Below are positions 1 to 8,305 of a stretch of DNA of 64,000 bases, one piece after another. A program made the translations under genes and the position numbers. Source of the DNA: Clostridium sp. BNL1100 (lineage in GTDB: Bacteria > Bacillota > Clostridia > Acetivibrionales > DSM-1351). The stretch is from positions 725,501 to 789,500 of the forward strand of contig NC_016791.1 in NCBI RefSeq assembly GCF_000244875.1. Reading direction: 5' to 3'. The first letter of the stretch is position 1, and every line of letters begins with the position of its first letter. The notes below the pieces were generated by a model, which saw only the letters and a program-made list of their open reading frames with translations, was not told the origin of the DNA and did no database searches.

Positions 1-667
1 TCTGGATGTTGTAATGGGCTTGGAAAACAGAATCGTATACGATTTGGTTGACGTTATTGAAGGAGTTTGCAGAGTTAAGCAGGCCCTGATAAAGGATAAA
101 AGGTATGAAGGCTTGTACCTCCTGCCCGCAGCACAGACAAGAGACAAGTCAGCAGTAGCACCTGAGCAGATGATTAATCTTGTAAATGAATTAAAAAATG
201 AATTTGATTACATAATAATAGATTGTCCGGCAGGAATTGAGCAAGGCTTTAAAAATGCTATTGCCGGAGCAAACAGAGCAATAGTAGTAACCACACCGGA
301 GGTTTCAGCCGTAAGGGATGCTGACCGTATTGTAGGGTTGCTTGAGGCAAATGAACTGAGAAATCCAAAGCTTTTAATAAACAGGGTAAGAATTGATATG
401 GTTAAGCGCGGAGATATGATGACCATTGACGATATCATTGATATACTTGCGATTGACTTGATAGGTGTTGTACCTGACGATGAAAAGATTGTTGTCTCTA
501 CAAACAAAGGTGAGCCTGCGGTAACTGATGAAAAATCACTTGCAGGACAAGCATACAGGAATGTAACCAGAAGAATACAAGGTGAAGATGTACCCATTAT
601 GAACCTTGAAACTGATGAAGGATTTTTGAACAAGTTTAAAAAATTACTGGGATTTAAAAATACATAA
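1..667 (+). CDS. minD: Septum-site determining ATPase MinD (5' end outside the window)
   Basis: MinD is a membrane-associated ParA/MinD ATPase that, with MinE, places the division septum. About 221 codons are visible. The reading frame is open to the first base of the window (LDVVMGLENR reads through), so the N-terminal P-loop lies upstream and the ATG at 14 is internal. Visible family features are the GLENRIVYDLVDVIEG stretch, the Walker B-like IDCPAGIE and the TTPEVSAVRDADR region. The C-terminus ends in a basic, hydrophobic segment (FLNKFKKLLGF), as expected for the MinD membrane-targeting helix. minE follows after 14 bases, so the two are surely co-transcribed. Identification is firm; only the start is missing. 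Confidence 0.95.
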   Translation, partial: LDVVMGLENRIVYDLVDVIEGVCRVKQALIKDKRYEGLYLLPAAQTRDKSAVAPEQMINLVNELKNEFDYIIIDCPAGIEQGFKNAIAGANRAIVVTTPEVSAVRDADRIVGLLEANELRNPKLLINRVRIDMVKRGDMMTIDDIIDILAIDLIGVVPDDEKIVVSTNKGEPAVTDEKSLAGQAYRNVTRRIQGEDVPIMNLETDEGFLNKFKKLLGFKNT

Positions 668-681
668 GGAGGGTTAGTAGT

Positions 682-966
682 ATGCTGATAGATTTCTCTA
701 AAATCTTTGGCAGATCCAAGCCGTCTAAGGATGTAGCCAAAGAAAGGCTTCAGTTGGTGCTGATTCATGACAGAGCTAACGTTTCTCCTGAATTTTTAGA
801 AATGGTTAAGGGTGAAATAATAAAGGTAATACAACATTACATGGAAATCGACGAGAGTGCACTTGATATACAATTAACCAGAACCAAAAGTGAAGAAGGT
901 GACAGAGTGGTTCCGGCTCTCATTGCAAATATTCCAATAAAAAATGTAAAAAATGCAGGCAAATAA
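682..966 (+). CDS. minE: Cell division topological specificity factor MinE
   Basis: MinE (94 aa) stimulates MinD ATPase and drives its release from the membrane, restricting septation to mid-cell. The N-terminal segment IDFSKIFGRSKPSKDVAKERLQLVLIHDRA is the typical membrane-binding and anti-MinCD region, followed by the dimerisation domain with LDIQLTRT. Length matches the family. A strong AGGAGG lies 8 bases before the ATG. It sits directly after minD. A mgsA-like gene follows after 24 bases, so minD, minE and that gene are probably one operon. Confidence 0.95.
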   Translation: MLIDFSKIFGRSKPSKDVAKERLQLVLIHDRANVSPEFLEMVKGEIIKVIQHYMEIDESALDIQLTRTKSEEGDRVVPALIANIPIKNVKNAGK

Positions 967-990
967 ACTCAAAGGCAAGTGATTGGTTAG

Positions 991-1383
991 ATGAATATAG
1001 CATTTATAGCTCATGATAACAAAAAAGAATTAATGGCAAGCTTTTGTATAGCTTACAAGTCAATTCTTCATGAACATCATATAATAGCGACACGATCTAC
1101 AGGTATTATGATCAATAAAGCCACAGGGTTGAATGTCAATCTTCTTGCATACGGCAGTCTGGGTGCACAGCAGTTATCTGCCAGGATTGCTTGCGACGAA
1201 ATTGATTTACTGATTTATTTCAGGGATGCAAATAGTGAAGAGGACCACAATAATTACCTGTTATTCAAGCATTGTGATGTGAACAACATTCCTTTTGCTA
1301 CCAATATAGCATCTGCCGAGGTCCTTATAAAAGGTCTTGAACGTGGAGACCTTGCGTGGAGGGAACTGCTGAGGCAGGATTAA
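991..1383 (+). CDS. Degenerate methylglyoxal synthase-like protein
   Basis: This 130-residue protein has the methylglyoxal synthase (MgsA) fold: the N-terminal IAFIAHD, the phosphate-loop-like RSTG (35-38) and the C-terminal NIPFATNIASAE. MgsA converts dihydroxyacetone phosphate to methylglyoxal. Key catalytic residues appear lost. The family GGDQQ motif carrying the catalytic Asp (Asp71 in E. coli) reads GAQQ here (58-61) with one residue deleted. The HDPD motif reads HNNY (86-89), so the second Asp (Asp101 in E. coli) is Tyr. His8, Asp9 and Asp79 remain. I infer a non-catalytic or altered paralogue that may have a binding role. It is followed by a hairpin terminator. Confidence 0.8.
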   Translation: MNIAFIAHDNKKELMASFCIAYKSILHEHHIIATRSTGIMINKATGLNVNLLAYGSLGAQQLSARIACDEIDLLIYFRDANSEEDHNNYLLFKHCDVNNIPFATNIASAEVLIKGLERGDLAWRELLRQD

Positions 1384-1414
1384 GAAAAATTTAAAACAGA
1401 GTTTTTATTTTAGA

Positions 1415-1447
1415 AGATATCCTATATATTCCAGGGTATCTTTTTTG
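1415..1447 (+). terminator. Rho-independent terminator after the min operon
   Basis: AGATATCC pairs with GGGTATCT across a short loop, followed by a run of T. It separates minD-minE-mgsA-like from spoIVFA. Confidence 0.7.
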
Positions 1448-1536
1448 TTGGCTATAAAACGCTATCTGGAATATTCCTTTAAATTGGTAAATATAATTTA
1501 TATAATTATTAATAAGCCAAAGAAAGGGTGGAAGTA

Positions 1537-2430
1537 ATGGACGAAATTATTGAAAGACCGAAATACTCCCGACCGACCGGTACTCCCCGGAGAAACAGAA
1601 GAAATACAAACAATGACCTCATTTCAACAATTGCAGCCGCAAAAATGCTGATTGTAGTGGTTTTTTTATCTGCAATAGCCTTGTGCAAGGCAGCGAATAC
1701 ACCTGCAACAGATACCTTTATATCAAAGGTTAAGTCAATTACAACTGTAAACTATGACGTAAATAAATATATTATTAGTGCGGCTACTACATTAGGTGTA
1801 AGACTGCCTGAAGGGGGCGGTAAGCTTCAGAAACTGGTGGGAGGCGGAAATAGTACAGATGGTAATGATATTCAGACTTCATCAGTTATAGATAAAACAG
1901 ATTCAGGTGGTGGGGTTAATCCGGCATCCGGCACAAGCAGCAGTTCTGTTTCTACAGACAGTAAATCAGTATCAGGAAGTGATATGCAGGTGTTGGACGA
2001 TATTGAAATAAAGAGTATTGCAGATAAATACTCATTTATTGTTCCTATCAAAGGAGAAATAATTTCACCCTTTGGAACAAGGACCGACCCACTAAGCGGA
2101 AATCCTCAGTTCCATACAGGTATTGATATAGAGGCAAATATGGGAACATCTATCAAAGCAGCATTGTCAGGAGAGGTTACTGAGGTGGGCTCAAATCCCG
2201 AATATGATAAATATGTAAAGATAAAACACAATGACGGTATAATGACTCTTTACGGGCATTGTTCAATCCTGGTTGCAAAAGTAGGACAAAAGGTTAATCA
2301 AGGAGATATAATTGCGAAGGTTGGTAACTCGGAGGATGAGGCAAGTTCAAATCTGCATTTTGAAGTATGGAAGGACAACAAGTTGATTAACCCGGGAAAG
2401 CTCTTTGACCTTATTAACGGAGGTAACTAA
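1537..2430 (+). CDS. spoIVFA: SpoIVFA-like stage IV sporulation protein (M23/LytM domain)
   Basis: Predicted membrane protein of 297 aa with a basic N-terminus, one membrane segment (about residues 25-45: AKMLIVVVFLSAIALCKAA), a Ser/Gly-rich linker and a C-terminal M23 (LytM/duplicated hybrid) domain. Motifs in the domain are FGTRTDPLSG, FHTGIDIEA, YGHCS and NLHFEVWKDN. In Bacillus, SpoIVFA anchors and inhibits the intramembrane protease SpoIVFB during sporulation, and the minD-spoIVFA-spoIVFB gene order is conserved; the same order is seen here. The GTG at 1528 is possible, but the ATG at 1537 has the better ribosome site (AAAGGGTGG). It could be described only as an M23 peptidase if synteny is ignored. 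Confidence 0.85.
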   Translation: MDEIIERPKYSRPTGTPRRNRRNTNNDLISTIAAAKMLIVVVFLSAIALCKAANTPATDTFISKVKSITTVNYDVNKYIISAATTLGVRLPEGGGKLQKLVGGGNSTDGNDIQTSSVIDKTDSGGGVNPASGTSSSSVSTDSKSVSGSDMQVLDDIEIKSIADKYSFIVPIKGEIISPFGTRTDPLSGNPQFHTGIDIEANMGTSIKAALSGEVTEVGSNPEYDKYVKIKHNDGIMTLYGHCSILVAKVGQKVNQGDIIAKVGNSEDEASSNLHFEVWKDNKLINPGKLFDLINGGN

Positions 2431-2434
2431 AGTA

Positions 2435-3334
2435 TTGCCACATATCGATTTCCGGCTCAAAGGAACAAGGATTCAGATAGATTTATTGATTATTCCTGTA
2501 TTTCTGGCGGCAATGATAGGAAAACTTCTTGTTGCATATTCTATGACCTTGGGTTTCATTATTTGTCATGAACTTGGTCATATTGCTACCGGAGCTATGT
2601 GCGGGGCCGGACTCAGCAGCTTTAGGCTCTTACCTGTAGGCGTTAATGCAGCTATTGATGATTTTCAATGCAGTAAGTCTCAAAAACTTCTGATATATAT
2701 TTCAGGCCCTTTGGTAAATGTTGTTTTTGCAATAATCATATATTGTGTACATATGTGGAAGACTCTTGCAGGAGGATTTTTAAATGTAGATATTATGCTG
2801 GCCATAACAATAAATTTATGGCTGGCTATTTTTAATTTGATTCCTATCCCTCCCCTTGACGGTGGTAGAATCGCAATAGAACTTCTGGCTGATAAAGTGG
2901 GTTTATTCCGTGCAAACAGACTTATGAATATATTTTCATTGTTTTTTTCAATTATGATTATATGTATCGGAACTGTGGTATTAATTAAAAGTAGGTACAA
3001 TGGGAGTCTTGTTTTAATTGGAGTTTACATTATTTTTCTTTTAAAGAAAAACAAAAAGGAGGCTGCCATCTTAAATATGAAGAACTTCATTTTAAAACGT
3101 TCGGCTATTATTAGAAAAGGTATTTTTCCTGTGAGAGAAATTGCGGTATTGGAAGATGTTAAGGTACTGGATTTGGTAAAATCAATGGACTATTCCAATG
3201 TATTTCATATAATTAAGGTACTGGATAATGACTTGCATGTTATAAAATCCATAACAGAACAAGATATCCTGAATACACTCATGAAAGGTGTTTCAGATAT
3301 TACAGTAGGGGAAATACTGACAAAAAATATATAA
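2435..3334 (+). CDS. spoIVFB: SpoIVFB-like site-2 intramembrane zinc metalloprotease (M50)
   Basis: Multi-pass M50 protease of 299 aa. The zinc ligands are in HELGH within a membrane segment, and the third ligand lies in the family motif NLIPIPPLDGGR. A C-terminal cytosolic CBS-like region (about 225-299: FPVREIAVLEDVKVLDLVKS) matches the nucleotide-binding tail of SpoIVFB, which cleaves pro-sigma-K in the mother cell. A TTG at 2435 follows the GGAGG at 2419 with 11 bases between; a TTG at 2405 would overlap spoIVFA and precede that ribosome site. Close linkage to the spoIVFA-like gene supports the call. Confidence 0.87.
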   Translation: MPHIDFRLKGTRIQIDLLIIPVFLAAMIGKLLVAYSMTLGFIICHELGHIATGAMCGAGLSSFRLLPVGVNAAIDDFQCSKSQKLLIYISGPLVNVVFAIIIYCVHMWKTLAGGFLNVDIMLAITINLWLAIFNLIPIPPLDGGRIAIELLADKVGLFRANRLMNIFSLFFSIMIICIGTVVLIKSRYNGSLVLIGVYIIFLLKKNKKEAAILNMKNFILKRSAIIRKGIFPVREIAVLEDVKVLDLVKSMDYSNVFHIIKVLDNDLHVIKSITEQDILNTLMKGVSDITVGEILTKNI

Positions 3335-3388
3335 TATTCAAAAGACTTGGTTTACGATAAATGGTATTATTTAAACCTATCGTTTGTG

Positions 3389-3416
3389 TTGACTTTTAGT
3401 ACATCATAATTATACA
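3389..3416 (+). promoter_or_regulatory. Candidate sigma-A promoter for nfnAB
   Basis: TTGACT and TATACA are separated by 16 bases, about 65 bases upstream of nfnA and its long G-rich ribosome site. Only sequence resemblance supports it. Confidence 0.45.
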
Positions 3417-3479
3417 ATTACAATTAGAATGTCTTATAGAATGTTATAAAACCATAATATCAAATGGGGGGGAATTTGG

Positions 3480-4325
3480 ATGTTTAAAATAGTAAAAAAA
3501 CAAGTATTGAATCCTTCAGTAGTTTTAATGTCTATAGACGCACCATTAATAGCAAAGAAAGCTGAGCCGGGACAATTCATCATTTTGAGGATATCCGAAG
3601 GGGGAGAAAGAATACCCCTTACTATAGCTGATTATGACAGGGAAAACGGTACTGTTACGATTATATATCAGATAGTCGGTAAGACCACAAGAGAGCTGGC
3701 TGAAATGAATGAGGGAGATAGTCTCCTTGATTTTGTAGGGCCTTTGGGAATTGCATCACATCTTGATGGCTATAAAAAGGTTGCTGTTATCGGAGGCGGT
3801 CTTGGAAGTGCCATAGCCTATCCTCAAGCCAAAAAACTTCACAGTCTTGGCGCAGAAGTTCATGCAATTACAGGTTTCAGAAATAAAGACCTTATTATTC
3901 TTGAGGAAGAAATGGAAAAGGTCAGCAGCAAGCTAATTGTAGCAACTGATGACGGTTCAAACGGAAATAAAGGTTTTGTTACTAATGTGTTGAAGCAACT
4001 CATAGATGAAGGAAATAAATATGATTTGGTTATTGCTATAGGGCCACTTGTAATGATGAAGGCTGTCAGCAACCTCACCAGAGAATATGGTATTAAGACA
4101 TTGGTAAGCATGAACCCGGTTATGATAGACGGAACAGGCATGTGCGGAGGCTGCAGGCTGACAGTCGGAGGAAAAACTAAATTTGCTTGTGTAGACGGGC
4201 CTGACTTTGACGGACATGAAGTAGATTTTGACGAAGCAATGAGAAGACAGAATATGTACAAAAAACAGGAGAAAGAATCCACTGATATACATGTATGCAG
4301 ACTTGGGGGTGCAAATAATGCCTAA
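3480..4325 (+). CDS. nfnA: NfnA: NADH-dependent ferredoxin:NADP+ oxidoreductase, small subunit
   Basis: This 281-residue subunit has an FAD-binding region (RIPLTIADYD), a GGGLGSA nucleotide-binding turn and a C-terminal [2Fe-2S]-type cysteine set in GMCGGCRLT...FACVDGPDFDG. It resembles the sulfide dehydrogenase / dihydroorotate dehydrogenase electron-transfer subunit PyrK. In clostridia the NfnAB complex bifurcates electrons between NADPH, NAD+ and ferredoxin in the cytosol. The following gene, whose start overlaps this stop, encodes the large subunit, which makes the complex assignment strong. The start is set by a GGGGGGAA ribosome site. Confidence 0.9.
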   Translation: MFKIVKKQVLNPSVVLMSIDAPLIAKKAEPGQFIILRISEGGERIPLTIADYDRENGTVTIIYQIVGKTTRELAEMNEGDSLLDFVGPLGIASHLDGYKKVAVIGGGLGSAIAYPQAKKLHSLGAEVHAITGFRNKDLIILEEEMEKVSSKLIVATDDGSNGNKGFVTNVLKQLIDEGNKYDLVIAIGPLVMMKAVSNLTREYGIKTLVSMNPVMIDGTGMCGGCRLTVGGKTKFACVDGPDFDGHEVDFDEAMRRQNMYKKQEKESTDIHVCRLGGANNA

Positions 4326-5712
4326 TATGTCATTAACTAAGGTAAAAATGCCTGAGCAGGAGCCAGACATAAGAAACAAGAACTTTAAAGAGGTTGCACT
4401 GGGTTACGATGAGAAGATGGCTATTGAAGAAGCACAGAGATGCCTCAACTGCAAACACAAACCATGTGTTTCCGGCTGCCCTGTTAACGTAAAGATACCT
4501 GAGTTTATCCAGCTAGTAGCAGAAGGAAAATTTGAGGAAGCTTATAATAAAATAAGAGAAACCAACAGCCTGCCTGCTGTCTGTGGAAGAGTTTGTCCAC
4601 AGGAGTCCCAATGTGAAATGGTATGTGTAAGAGCAAAAAAGGGTGAGTCTGTTGGAATAGGCAGACTTGAAAGGTTTGTAGCAGATTGGTACATGCAGAA
4701 CGTAAAGGCTTCCGTTAACAAGCCTGAAGGTAATGGTATAAAGGTGGCTGTTGTAGGGTCAGGTCCTGCCGGACTTACCTGTGCAGGAGACCTTGCAAAA
4801 ATGGGATACGAAGTAACAATTTTTGAAGCATTCCACGTCCCAGGTGGAGTTCTTATGTATGGAATACCTGAGTTCCGTCTGCCAAAGGCTTTGGTTCAGC
4901 AGGAAATCCAGACAGTGAAGGACCTGGGAGTTGATATACAGACAAATATGGTAATAGGTAGGGTACTTTCCGTTGAGGATCTGAAAGAAGAAGGCTACAA
5001 GGCAGTATTTATAGGCTCCGGTGCCGGTCTGCCAAGTTTTATGGGGATTCCAGGAGAAAACTACAACGGAGTGTACTCTGCAAATGAGTTTTTAACAAGA
5101 ATAAACCTTATGGGTGCATACAAATTCCCAAGTACCGATACCCCGGTATTTGTCGGGAAAAATGTTGCAGTTGTAGGAGGCGGTAATGTTGCTATGGACG
5201 CAGCCAGAAGCGCAAAGCGTCTCGGAGCCGAGAATGTTTACATTATATACAGACGTTCAGAAGCAGAAATGCCTGCAAGGCTTGAAGAGGTTCATCATGC
5301 AAAAGAAGAGGGGATAATTTTCAAGGTTCTGACCAATCCTAAGCAGATTCTGGGAACAGAGGACGGTTGGGTAAAAGGAATGGAATGTGTGGAAATGGAG
5401 CTTGGCGAACCTGACAAGTCAGGAAGAAGGCGTCCTGTAGAAAAGAAAGGTTCAGAGCATATAGTAGACCTTGAAACAGTCATAATTGCAATAGGACAAT
5501 CTCCAAATCCTCTTATATCATCGACTACACCCGGACTTGACATACAATCGTGGGGCGGTATAATAGTTGAAGAAGAGACTGGTGCAACAAGTAAGAGTGG
5601 AGTTTATGCCGGTGGTGATGCTGTTACCGGTGCGGCTACTGTTATATTGGCAATGGGTGCCGGAAAGAAAGCAGCTGAGGCTATAGACAGGTATATCCGG
5701 CAGAACCAATAA
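4318..5712 (+). CDS. nfnB: NfnB: glutamate synthase small-chain-like subunit of the Nfn complex
   Basis: Large subunit of 464 aa, GltD-like. The N-terminal domain holds two cysteine clusters for [4Fe-4S] centres (CLNCKHKPCVSGCP and CGRVCPQESQCEMVC). It is followed by FAD- and NAD(P)-binding Rossmann motifs (VVGSGPAGLTCAGDLA, VVGGGNVAMDAARSA) and the C-terminal GVYAGGDAVTGAATVILAMGAG. Alone it might be called glutamate synthase beta chain, but no large GltB is present and NfnA is adjacent. ATG 4318 overlaps the nfnA stop and has a GGGGGTG site; ATG 4291 lacks one. Translation is probably coupled. Confidence 0.9.
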   Translation: MPNMSLTKVKMPEQEPDIRNKNFKEVALGYDEKMAIEEAQRCLNCKHKPCVSGCPVNVKIPEFIQLVAEGKFEEAYNKIRETNSLPAVCGRVCPQESQCEMVCVRAKKGESVGIGRLERFVADWYMQNVKASVNKPEGNGIKVAVVGSGPAGLTCAGDLAKMGYEVTIFEAFHVPGGVLMYGIPEFRLPKALVQQEIQTVKDLGVDIQTNMVIGRVLSVEDLKEEGYKAVFIGSGAGLPSFMGIPGENYNGVYSANEFLTRINLMGAYKFPSTDTPVFVGKNVAVVGGGNVAMDAARSAKRLGAENVYIIYRRSEAEMPARLEEVHHAKEEGIIFKVLTNPKQILGTEDGWVKGMECVEMELGEPDKSGRRRPVEKKGSEHIVDLETVIIAIGQSPNPLISSTTPGLDIQSWGGIIVEEETGATSKSGVYAGGDAVTGAATVILAMGAGKKAAEAIDRYIRQNQ

Positions 5713-5752
5713 GTCTTTTACAAACATAACAATATTTGTAGAGGAGATTGCA

Positions 5753-6193
5753 ATGAAGACATGGGTTTTGTATTACAGTAAAGGTGGAAATACCAAGAAG
5801 ATTGCGGATGCAATTGCAGATGAGCTGGATGATGTATTGAAATCAGAACAGATTCCCCCTGCATATCCGCCTGAAAACGTTGCCTTACTGTTTCTCGGTA
5901 CAGGTGAATACGCAGGCAAACCTGATTCGAAATTACTGGAATTTGTCAGAACTTTAAACAAGGACAGAGTTAAAAATGTAGCTGTTTTCGGAACTAACGG
6001 AAAGGGTGTAGCAGGTTCGGCAATTAATACAATTAAATCTCTTTTAAAAGAAAAGGGTATAAATATTGTTGATGAATCATTCTGCTGCAAAGGAAAGTAT
6101 TTTATATTTGCAAACAGAAAGAGTCCTGATGCAAACGATATAAAAGCTGCAAAAGAGTACGCAAAAAGAGTTTACAATAGCATTAAAGCATAG
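5753..6193 (+). CDS. Flavodoxin-family protein
   Basis: A 146-residue flavodoxin-like protein. The N-terminal phosphate-binding loop YSKGGNTKKIADAIAD matches the FMN-binding motif, and GTGEYAG and GTNGKGVAG are the later loops expected near the isoalloxazine ring. It follows nfnAB after 40 bases with its own AGAGGAG site, so it may be co-transcribed and act as an electron carrier; the partner is not visible. A strong hairpin terminator follows. Confidence 0.8.
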   Translation: MKTWVLYYSKGGNTKKIADAIADELDDVLKSEQIPPAYPPENVALLFLGTGEYAGKPDSKLLEFVRTLNKDRVKNVAVFGTNGKGVAGSAINTIKSLLKEKGINIVDESFCCKGKYFIFANRKSPDANDIKAAKEYAKRVYNSIKA

Positions 6194-6202
6194 CAATCAG
6201 AG

Positions 6203-6240
6203 GCATAACAACTGTTAATTACAGCTGTTATGCTTTTTCT
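6203..6240 (+). terminator. Terminator between convergent genes
   Basis: A 13-bp stem (GCATAACAACTGT with ACAGCTGTTATGC, one mismatch) with a 5-base loop precedes a T-rich tract. It overlaps the last codons of the minus-strand gene. Confidence 0.8.
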
Positions 6241-7229
6241 TTTTTCATTTTTTCAAGACACTTGTTAACATCAATGTTTACAGGAACCCAGGCACCGTCT
6301 TTCTGTATAAGTGTATTTATTAGAAAATCTGTACCATTGGTCAATTTTGCAAACTTGAACATATATTTATCTCCATTTACTCCGTCAACGACAATTTCCT
6401 TAGTAAAATCATTTTGCTGAGGCGGATATTGTTTTTTAATCAAACCGCACCAATTACCGTATACAATTTCAACATAGGATTCTGCATTTTGTGACCAGCC
6501 GTGATATGCAGCGCAGAAAAAATCCTCAGGAGTCAGGAAGAGAGAATCAATATAATACCTGTTCTTTGCGTTTATAAGTGAAATCTCTGCAAAAAAATAG
6601 TTAAAGGCTGTTCCCCCGGTATTTGTTCCTTCAAGAATCTCCAATTCCAAAAAATATTTGATTTCCTTTAGATTTTCAGTTATTACCGGTATTACTTTAA
6701 TGAGGTTTATATGTCCTATACCCTGAAAGGAATCCAGATAATCATTGTAGGGCATTGATTTCTTATTACTTTCAGAAAGAAACTGGTATGCTATCGGGTA
6801 TGGTTCTTTTGCATAACCCACAGTACCGCAACCTCCTGTTTTTTCATCTGTAAGGTTTTCAGCCTGCTGAAGCACACTGAAATAATTGACAATTGTTTTA
6901 ACTGGAGTATCCATTAATTCTCTCGGAACCGTTCCTCCCTTGAAAGTTTCTGTAAAGGTGTTAAAGTCAATAAAATTGTTATTCAGTGACTTTAGGGAAG
7001 ATGGCCTGAAATAAGTTTCATTGAAATTATTCCGTTTTTCTTTCATAATGGATACTGTTTGTCTGGATAATACCTCATCAGTTTCTTTAATTTGTGCTAA
7101 TTCCTTGAAAGACCCTCCGATTATATTTGTTTTGTGATTCTGATTATCTACTCTTATACAAATTGTAGTTATGGCAAGAATTATAAAGAACAATGACACT
7201 ATAATTCCTGACTTGTATATGTATTTCAT
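6228..7229 (-). CDS. Hypothetical membrane-anchored extracellular protein
   Basis: A 333-residue protein that I do not recognise. It has an N-terminal signal anchor (about residues 5-28: YKSGIIVSLFFIILAITTICI) and then a soluble, mixed region with no membrane segments, so it is probably exposed outside the cell. A GGCG sequence near the middle is the only notable motif. The C-terminal part, rich in aromatics (YHGWSQNAESYVEIVYGNWCGL), suggests an NTF2- or cystatin-like fold, but this is speculative. The ATG at 7229 follows a GGGGG ribosome site; the TTG at 7241 is part of that site. Confidence 0.6.
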   Translation of the reverse strand: MKYIYKSGIIVSLFFIILAITTICIRVDNQNHKTNIIGGSFKELAQIKETDEVLSRQTVSIMKEKRNNFNETYFRPSSLKSLNNNFIDFNTFTETFKGGTVPRELMDTPVKTIVNYFSVLQQAENLTDEKTGGCGTVGYAKEPYPIAYQFLSESNKKSMPYNDYLDSFQGIGHINLIKVIPVITENLKEIKYFLELEILEGTNTGGTAFNYFFAEISLINAKNRYYIDSLFLTPEDFFCAAYHGWSQNAESYVEIVYGNWCGLIKKQYPPQQNDFTKEIVVDGVNGDKYMFKFAKLTNGTDFLINTLIQKDGAWVPVNIDVNKCLEKMKKEKA

Positions 7230-7410
7230 AAAAACCCCCAACCGATTATTATTATAAATATATTCAAAATATGCTTATACATTCTTTAAAATTTACTTGT
7301 TACATCCTGTTCAAATTTTGTTAACAAAAAGCTCACAATAACTACACAGAGGATGGCTATTCTATAACCATGGATATATTATCCGAAAAAAACAACTGAA
7401 GGAGTGATTT

Positions 7411-8136
7411 TTGTTGAGTAATGCAAAAAAATTAATCGGAATGAGTTTAGGTCTGGCTATTTTAATCAATTCAATGAGTTTTGCTTTTGCTGCTAGTTCC
7501 GAAAAATCATCAGATACAGCAAAACCGAAATACCAGAACTCTCAAATGTTTAAGGGAAAGGGTGGATTTAAAAAACCGGCCATTTTGGATAGTCTGGTAA
7601 AGGCAGGAACAATAACATCCGACCAACAGAAGGCAATTTGCAAGGCGCTCAAGCCCTCCAAAGACACTCAGAATACAATTAAAGAGAGTCTTGACAGTCT
7701 AGTGAAGGCAGGAACTATAACACAGGCTCAGGAGGATGCAGTAGTCAAAGCATTTGATGATGCAAGGGCACAGAAACCTGCCGGCAAAAAAGGTACTTTC
7801 AAGGGAAGAAATCAAAAGCATATTAATGTATTAGATAGCCTTGTAACAGCAGGGACAATAACCTCCGATCAACAAAAGGCAATTTGTGAGGCACTAAAAC
7901 CTTCAAAAGACACTCAGAATACAATTAAAGAGAGTCTTGACAGTTTAGTGAAGGCAGGAACCATAACACAGGCTCAGGAGGACGCGGTCGTTAAAGCCTT
8001 TGATGATGCAAAAGCCAAAATGGAAGCCGAAAGAGAAAAGAAGCTGGAAGAACTGGCTGCAAAAAAAGGAATTACAGTAGATGAACTCAAGTCGCAAATG
8101 GAGCAAGGAAGAAAAGCTTTCAAAAAGCAAATCTAA
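7411..8136 (+). CDS. Secreted repeat protein (duplicated DSLVxAGTIT modules)
   Basis: A 241-residue exported protein with signal peptide (KKLIGMSLGLAILINSMSFAFAA) and almost no cysteine. The mature part consists of two near-identical copies of a roughly 60-residue module, offset by 82 codons. Each copy itself contains two DSLVxAGTIT helices followed by QxxAxxxA, so there are four related helical units. The tail is Lys/Glu-rich and probably helical (EKKLEELAAKKGITVDELK). No enzymatic motif is visible; it may be a spore- or envelope-associated or metal-binding helical protein. The start is TTG (7411 or 7414) after GAAGGAG. A terminator follows directly. Confidence 0.65.
   Translation: MLSNAKKLIGMSLGLAILINSMSFAFAASSEKSSDTAKPKYQNSQMFKGKGGFKKPAILDSLVKAGTITSDQQKAICKALKPSKDTQNTIKESLDSLVKAGTITQAQEDAVVKAFDDARAQKPAGKKGTFKGRNQKHINVLDSLVTAGTITSDQQKAICEALKPSKDTQNTIKESLDSLVKAGTITQAQEDAVVKAFDDAKAKMEAEREKKLEELAAKKGITVDELKSQMEQGRKAFKKQI
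7585..8016 (+). repeat. Tandem internal duplication, period 246 bp
   Basis: The segment from about 7585 to 7769 recurs at about 7831 to 8016 with high nucleotide identity. It encodes the two DSLV...AFDDA modules of the secreted protein. The copies differ mainly at third codon positions. Confidence 0.85.
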
Positions 8137-8148
8137 ATACTTGTGTAT

Positions 8149-8186
8149 AAAAAACCCTGTTTCCTTTTAAAGGAGCAGGGTTTTTT
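8149..8186 (+). terminator. Rho-independent terminator
   Basis: AAAACCCTG...CAGGGTTTT with an inner paired TCCTT/AAGGA stem, ending in a T run, just after the secreted repeat protein. Confidence 0.85.
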
Positions 8187-8305
8187 ATGCTTGAAAATAT
8201 GTTTTATATATGTAAAAATTACTATTAATATATTAAGTAGCAGTATTGTTTTTAAAAATAAAGGTAATTATTCTAATAAACATATGAAACAGAGAGGAGA
8301 AAAAA

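Noticed and set aside
208-768. Long minus-strand ORF opposite minD and minE
   Set aside because: It is the antisense shadow of well-identified genes, with no homology-like motifs.
4291-4325. Programmed frameshift between nfnA and nfnB
   Set aside because: Both genes have their own proper start and stop; the overlap is an ordinary coupled junction.
7585-8016. Possible CRISPR-like repeat
   Set aside because: Only two long copies that encode protein repeats, without short spaced repeats or cas genes.
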